DNA from: Candidatus Saccharimonadota bacterium
GTDB taxonomy: Bacteria > Patescibacteriota > Saccharimonadia > Saccharimonadales > UBA4665
Direction: 5' to 3'
Assembly (NCBI GenBank): GCA_027345405.1
Contig: DAHWID010000002.1
Span: forward strand, 1-48,906
DNA: 48,906 bases
Below are positions 46,589-48,906 of the stretch, piece after piece. The stretch's first letter is position 1. The number at the start of each line of letters is the position of its first letter. The notes beneath the pieces are model-generated. The model had not been told where the DNA came from. It did no database searches and was given only the letters and a program-made list of their open reading frames with translations. A program made the translations under genes and the position numbers.

Positions 46589-47349
46589 GCTTCGCTCTTG
46601 AACTTCTTTCCCGTCAGGTCGATATAGACGTCCTCTAAGTTAGCCTTATTTTCGATTGGCGGTTTCGAAAAACCACGTTTTAGTAAAGCCTCGATTAATT
46701 TATTCGGTGTATCAAGGGCAATGATTCTGCCGCTGTCCATAATTGCTACCCGGTCGCACAGAATCTGCGCTTCTTCCATGTAATGGGTGGTCAAAATAAC
46801 ACTAATGCCACGGGCCTTAACTTCAGTAATGAGGTTCCATAAATTCCTTCTGGCTTGCGGGTCAAGCCCGGTTGTCGGTTCATCAAGAAAAAAGACTTTT
46901 GGGTTATGTACTAGAGCAGTGACAATCGAGAAACGTTGCTTTTGCCCGCCAGACAACTGTTCAACAAAAGCATTGGCTTTCTCGCCCAAGCCCACTTCAT
47001 TTAGAAATGTTCTTGGGTTTACTCTTTCGCCGTAAGCTGCAGCAAACATCTGGATTATTTCAGTTAGTTTGGTTCGATCTTGAAACCCGGGTGATTGCGG
47101 CTGAACTCCAATCAGTGAACGGATTTTGTATGGGTTAGTGGCAACATCAATATTGGTAATTGTGGCACTGCCATGATCAATCTCACGCAGAGTCTCGATC
47201 ATTTCAAGGGTAGTTGTTTTGCCGGCTCCGTTTGGTCCAAGTATCCCAAACACTTCACCCTTATATACACTAAAACTGATAGCATCTACGGCTTTGATTC
47301 CGTTATAGCTCTTAGAGAGATCTTTAACCTTTACAATAATTTCAGGCAT
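46585..47349 (-). CDS. ABC transporter ATP-binding protein (DrrA-like)
   Basis: GPNGAGKTTTLEMI; LSGGQKQRFSIVTALVHNPKVFFLDEPTTGLDP; ATGA overlap with permease. Confidence 0.95.
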   Translation of the reverse strand: MPEIIVKVKDLSKSYNGIKAVDAISFSVYKGEVFGILGPNGAGKTTTLEMIETLREIDHGSATITNIDVATNPYKIRSLIGVQPQSPGFQDRTKLTEIIQMFAAAYGERVNPRTFLNEVGLGEKANAFVEQLSGGQKQRFSIVTALVHNPKVFFLDEPTTGLDPQARRNLWNLITEVKARGISVILTTHYMEEAQILCDRVAIMDSGRIIALDTPNKLIEALLKRGFSKPPIENKANLEDVYIDLTGKKFKSEA

Positions 47350-47500
47350 TAATTAAAACAAGGGTTTATTAGCTTGGTTCATCATACCACATGTATTTGA
47401 CATTATGTCTTGTGGTCATTTGCGGTTTTTTGCACGAATTAACGCTTTTGTTTAAACTGTTTAAATTTTATATGATCTTTGTAGTTTTTGATTTTGTCTT

Positions 47501-48895
47501 ATGAATTCACACATTACGCCGGATGATTTTTATAGTGATTGCCCGCCAGAGAGAATTATAGGTATTGAGTGCGAATATAACTTACAACAAGGGATATCTA
47601 GTCCTGGAGTATTAATACCCATAAGTAGCTATATGACGCCAGAGGCTATTGCTAGAGCCGGGCTAAGCATTTTTGGCAAAAGTAAATTTTTGGATAATGG
47701 CGGTGGAATTTATGCCGATATCGGAGATCATTTAGAGTATGACACGCCCGAATGTCTTGGGCCTCAAGAGGCAGCTGCCGCCGATATGGCTGGCACAGTA
47801 ATTATTAGAAGGATTGTTGAAGCTTCTGAGTTACCACATAATGGTTTATTCCGGCTTACCGGCAGCAATACAGAAGCTAATGATATCGTTTATACAAGTG
47901 GTTATCACGAAAATTACTTATTTCCTCGATCGGCAGCCGATTCTTATTTAATCGATGATCTTCTGCCTGCTTATGCGGCATCCTGCATTTGGGGTCTATC
48001 CGGAATGGTAGGGGCGAGTTATGTTTTTTCACAAAAGATCTGGGGGATTGCCGGTAAGCCAATTAGCCGGTTTATTGATGAGCGACGCACAGGTCATCAA
48101 AAGCCAATGTTTATAATTCCGCCAATTGAATCGGATCATGACACCATTGGTCATCATGCATGGGCCCGTGTTGAACGACGTTATGCGGATGCCGGGTTGT
48201 CACCAGAAGTGCGCTTTATGCAGCTTGCTACAATGTCGTTAGTTTTAAGGATGATAGAGCACGCAGATAAGATAGGCCCCAAGCGTCTAGAGCAGATAAG
48301 TTTAAAGAATCCTGTTAAGGCGGCGCATATTTTTGCAGCTAATTTGGCGCTTAATAAAACAGTGTTAACTAAAGATGACGAAAGAGTTACGGCTCAAGAC
48401 ATTCAGAAAAAGTTCATTGAAATGGCAAAAGACTTAAATTGCAAGATTAAACTTCCGGACGATGAGGTGCGGGCGATTTATCTGTGGGAGAACATTATCG
48501 ATGGATTTGGTAGCAGCCAGCCAGACCAAGTTGAATATGGTGATTTAGTCAAAATGCTTGATGTTGCAGCCCGGCACGTGGTGCTAGCACGCAAACTAGG
48601 ACCCGGCTCTATTACTAATATAAATCCGCAAGCTGTGGCGCTCAATCTTATATGGGACAGGCTGTTGCCTGTTGGCGGTGCTCAAATATGGTGGAAAAAA
48701 TTTCCATCAGAATCTGTCCCGCCAAAACTTATTGATGAAATGCTTAATGGCACCAGGTTACCAAAGACACGTGCCGCGATTCGCATACACCAGCTTAAAC
48801 ACAATTCTGACAACATTGCCTGGCTCAATTGGGCGAGCATTCGCTATAAAAATAACACAACCACAGTCTTAGATGATTTTTATGCTACCAGCTAG
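47501..48895 (+). CDS. PafA/Dop superfamily protein (Pup-ligase-like)
   Basis: RIIGIECEYN (ExE), GGGIYADIGDHLEYDTPEC, GSNTEANDIVYTSGYHENYL, FMQLATMSLVLRMIEHADKIG; full length with both ends in window. Confidence 0.88.
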   Translation: MNSHITPDDFYSDCPPERIIGIECEYNLQQGISSPGVLIPISSYMTPEAIARAGLSIFGKSKFLDNGGGIYADIGDHLEYDTPECLGPQEAAAADMAGTVIIRRIVEASELPHNGLFRLTGSNTEANDIVYTSGYHENYLFPRSAADSYLIDDLLPAYAASCIWGLSGMVGASYVFSQKIWGIAGKPISRFIDERRTGHQKPMFIIPPIESDHDTIGHHAWARVERRYADAGLSPEVRFMQLATMSLVLRMIEHADKIGPKRLEQISLKNPVKAAHIFAANLALNKTVLTKDDERVTAQDIQKKFIEMAKDLNCKIKLPDDEVRAIYLWENIIDGFGSSQPDQVEYGDLVKMLDVAARHVVLARKLGPGSITNINPQAVALNLIWDRLLPVGGAQIWWKKFPSESVPPKLIDEMLNGTRLPKTRAAIRIHQLKHNSDNIAWLNWASIRYKNNTTTVLDDFYATS

Positions 48896-48906
48896 AGGAG
48901 ATCGAG

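Noticed and set aside
1-48906. CRISPR arrays, rRNA genes, tmRNA, SRP or RNase P RNA
   Set aside because: No regularly spaced direct repeats and no recognisable conserved cores of these RNAs were seen by eye

Overview
The 48.9 kb window looks like a chromosome segment from a small-genome bacterium, probably Candidatus Saccharibacteria / Patescibacteria. That is inferred from gene content and style; TGA is used as a stop throughout. It is densely packed with housekeeping and envelope genes: gltX, pyrH, xth, zwf-gnd-pgl, a two-component system, sortase, ABC transporters, Y-family polymerase, HtrA- and MarP-like proteases, bcp, VKOR, tRNA-Leu(CAA) and tRNA-Ser(GGA). A small accessory island (IS1595-type transposase, class II Fic protein, small ORFs) follows tRNA-Leu. 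The points most worth following up are: (1) a full-length PafA/Dop-superfamily (Pup-ligase-like) protein at the right edge; (2) a divergent sigma-70-type factor with an apparent insertion in region 4 and a perfect 19-bp inverted repeat abutting its start codon; (3) a recurring arrangement of a -10-like hexamer 6-8 nt before the start codon, suggesting widespread leaderless transcription; (4) a Fic gene whose core promoter lies under a perfect 12-bp inverted repeat; (5) a membrane-anchored ClpC-like AAA+ protein with altered motifs; (6) many convergent 3' gene overlaps, including an SQD1-like enzyme whose C-terminal tail is entirely antisense to pyrH; (7) a frameshifted GDPD gene whose second half can be read in the +1 frame. 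No rRNA or CRISPR array was seen. All family calls come from reading motifs; no database search was run.
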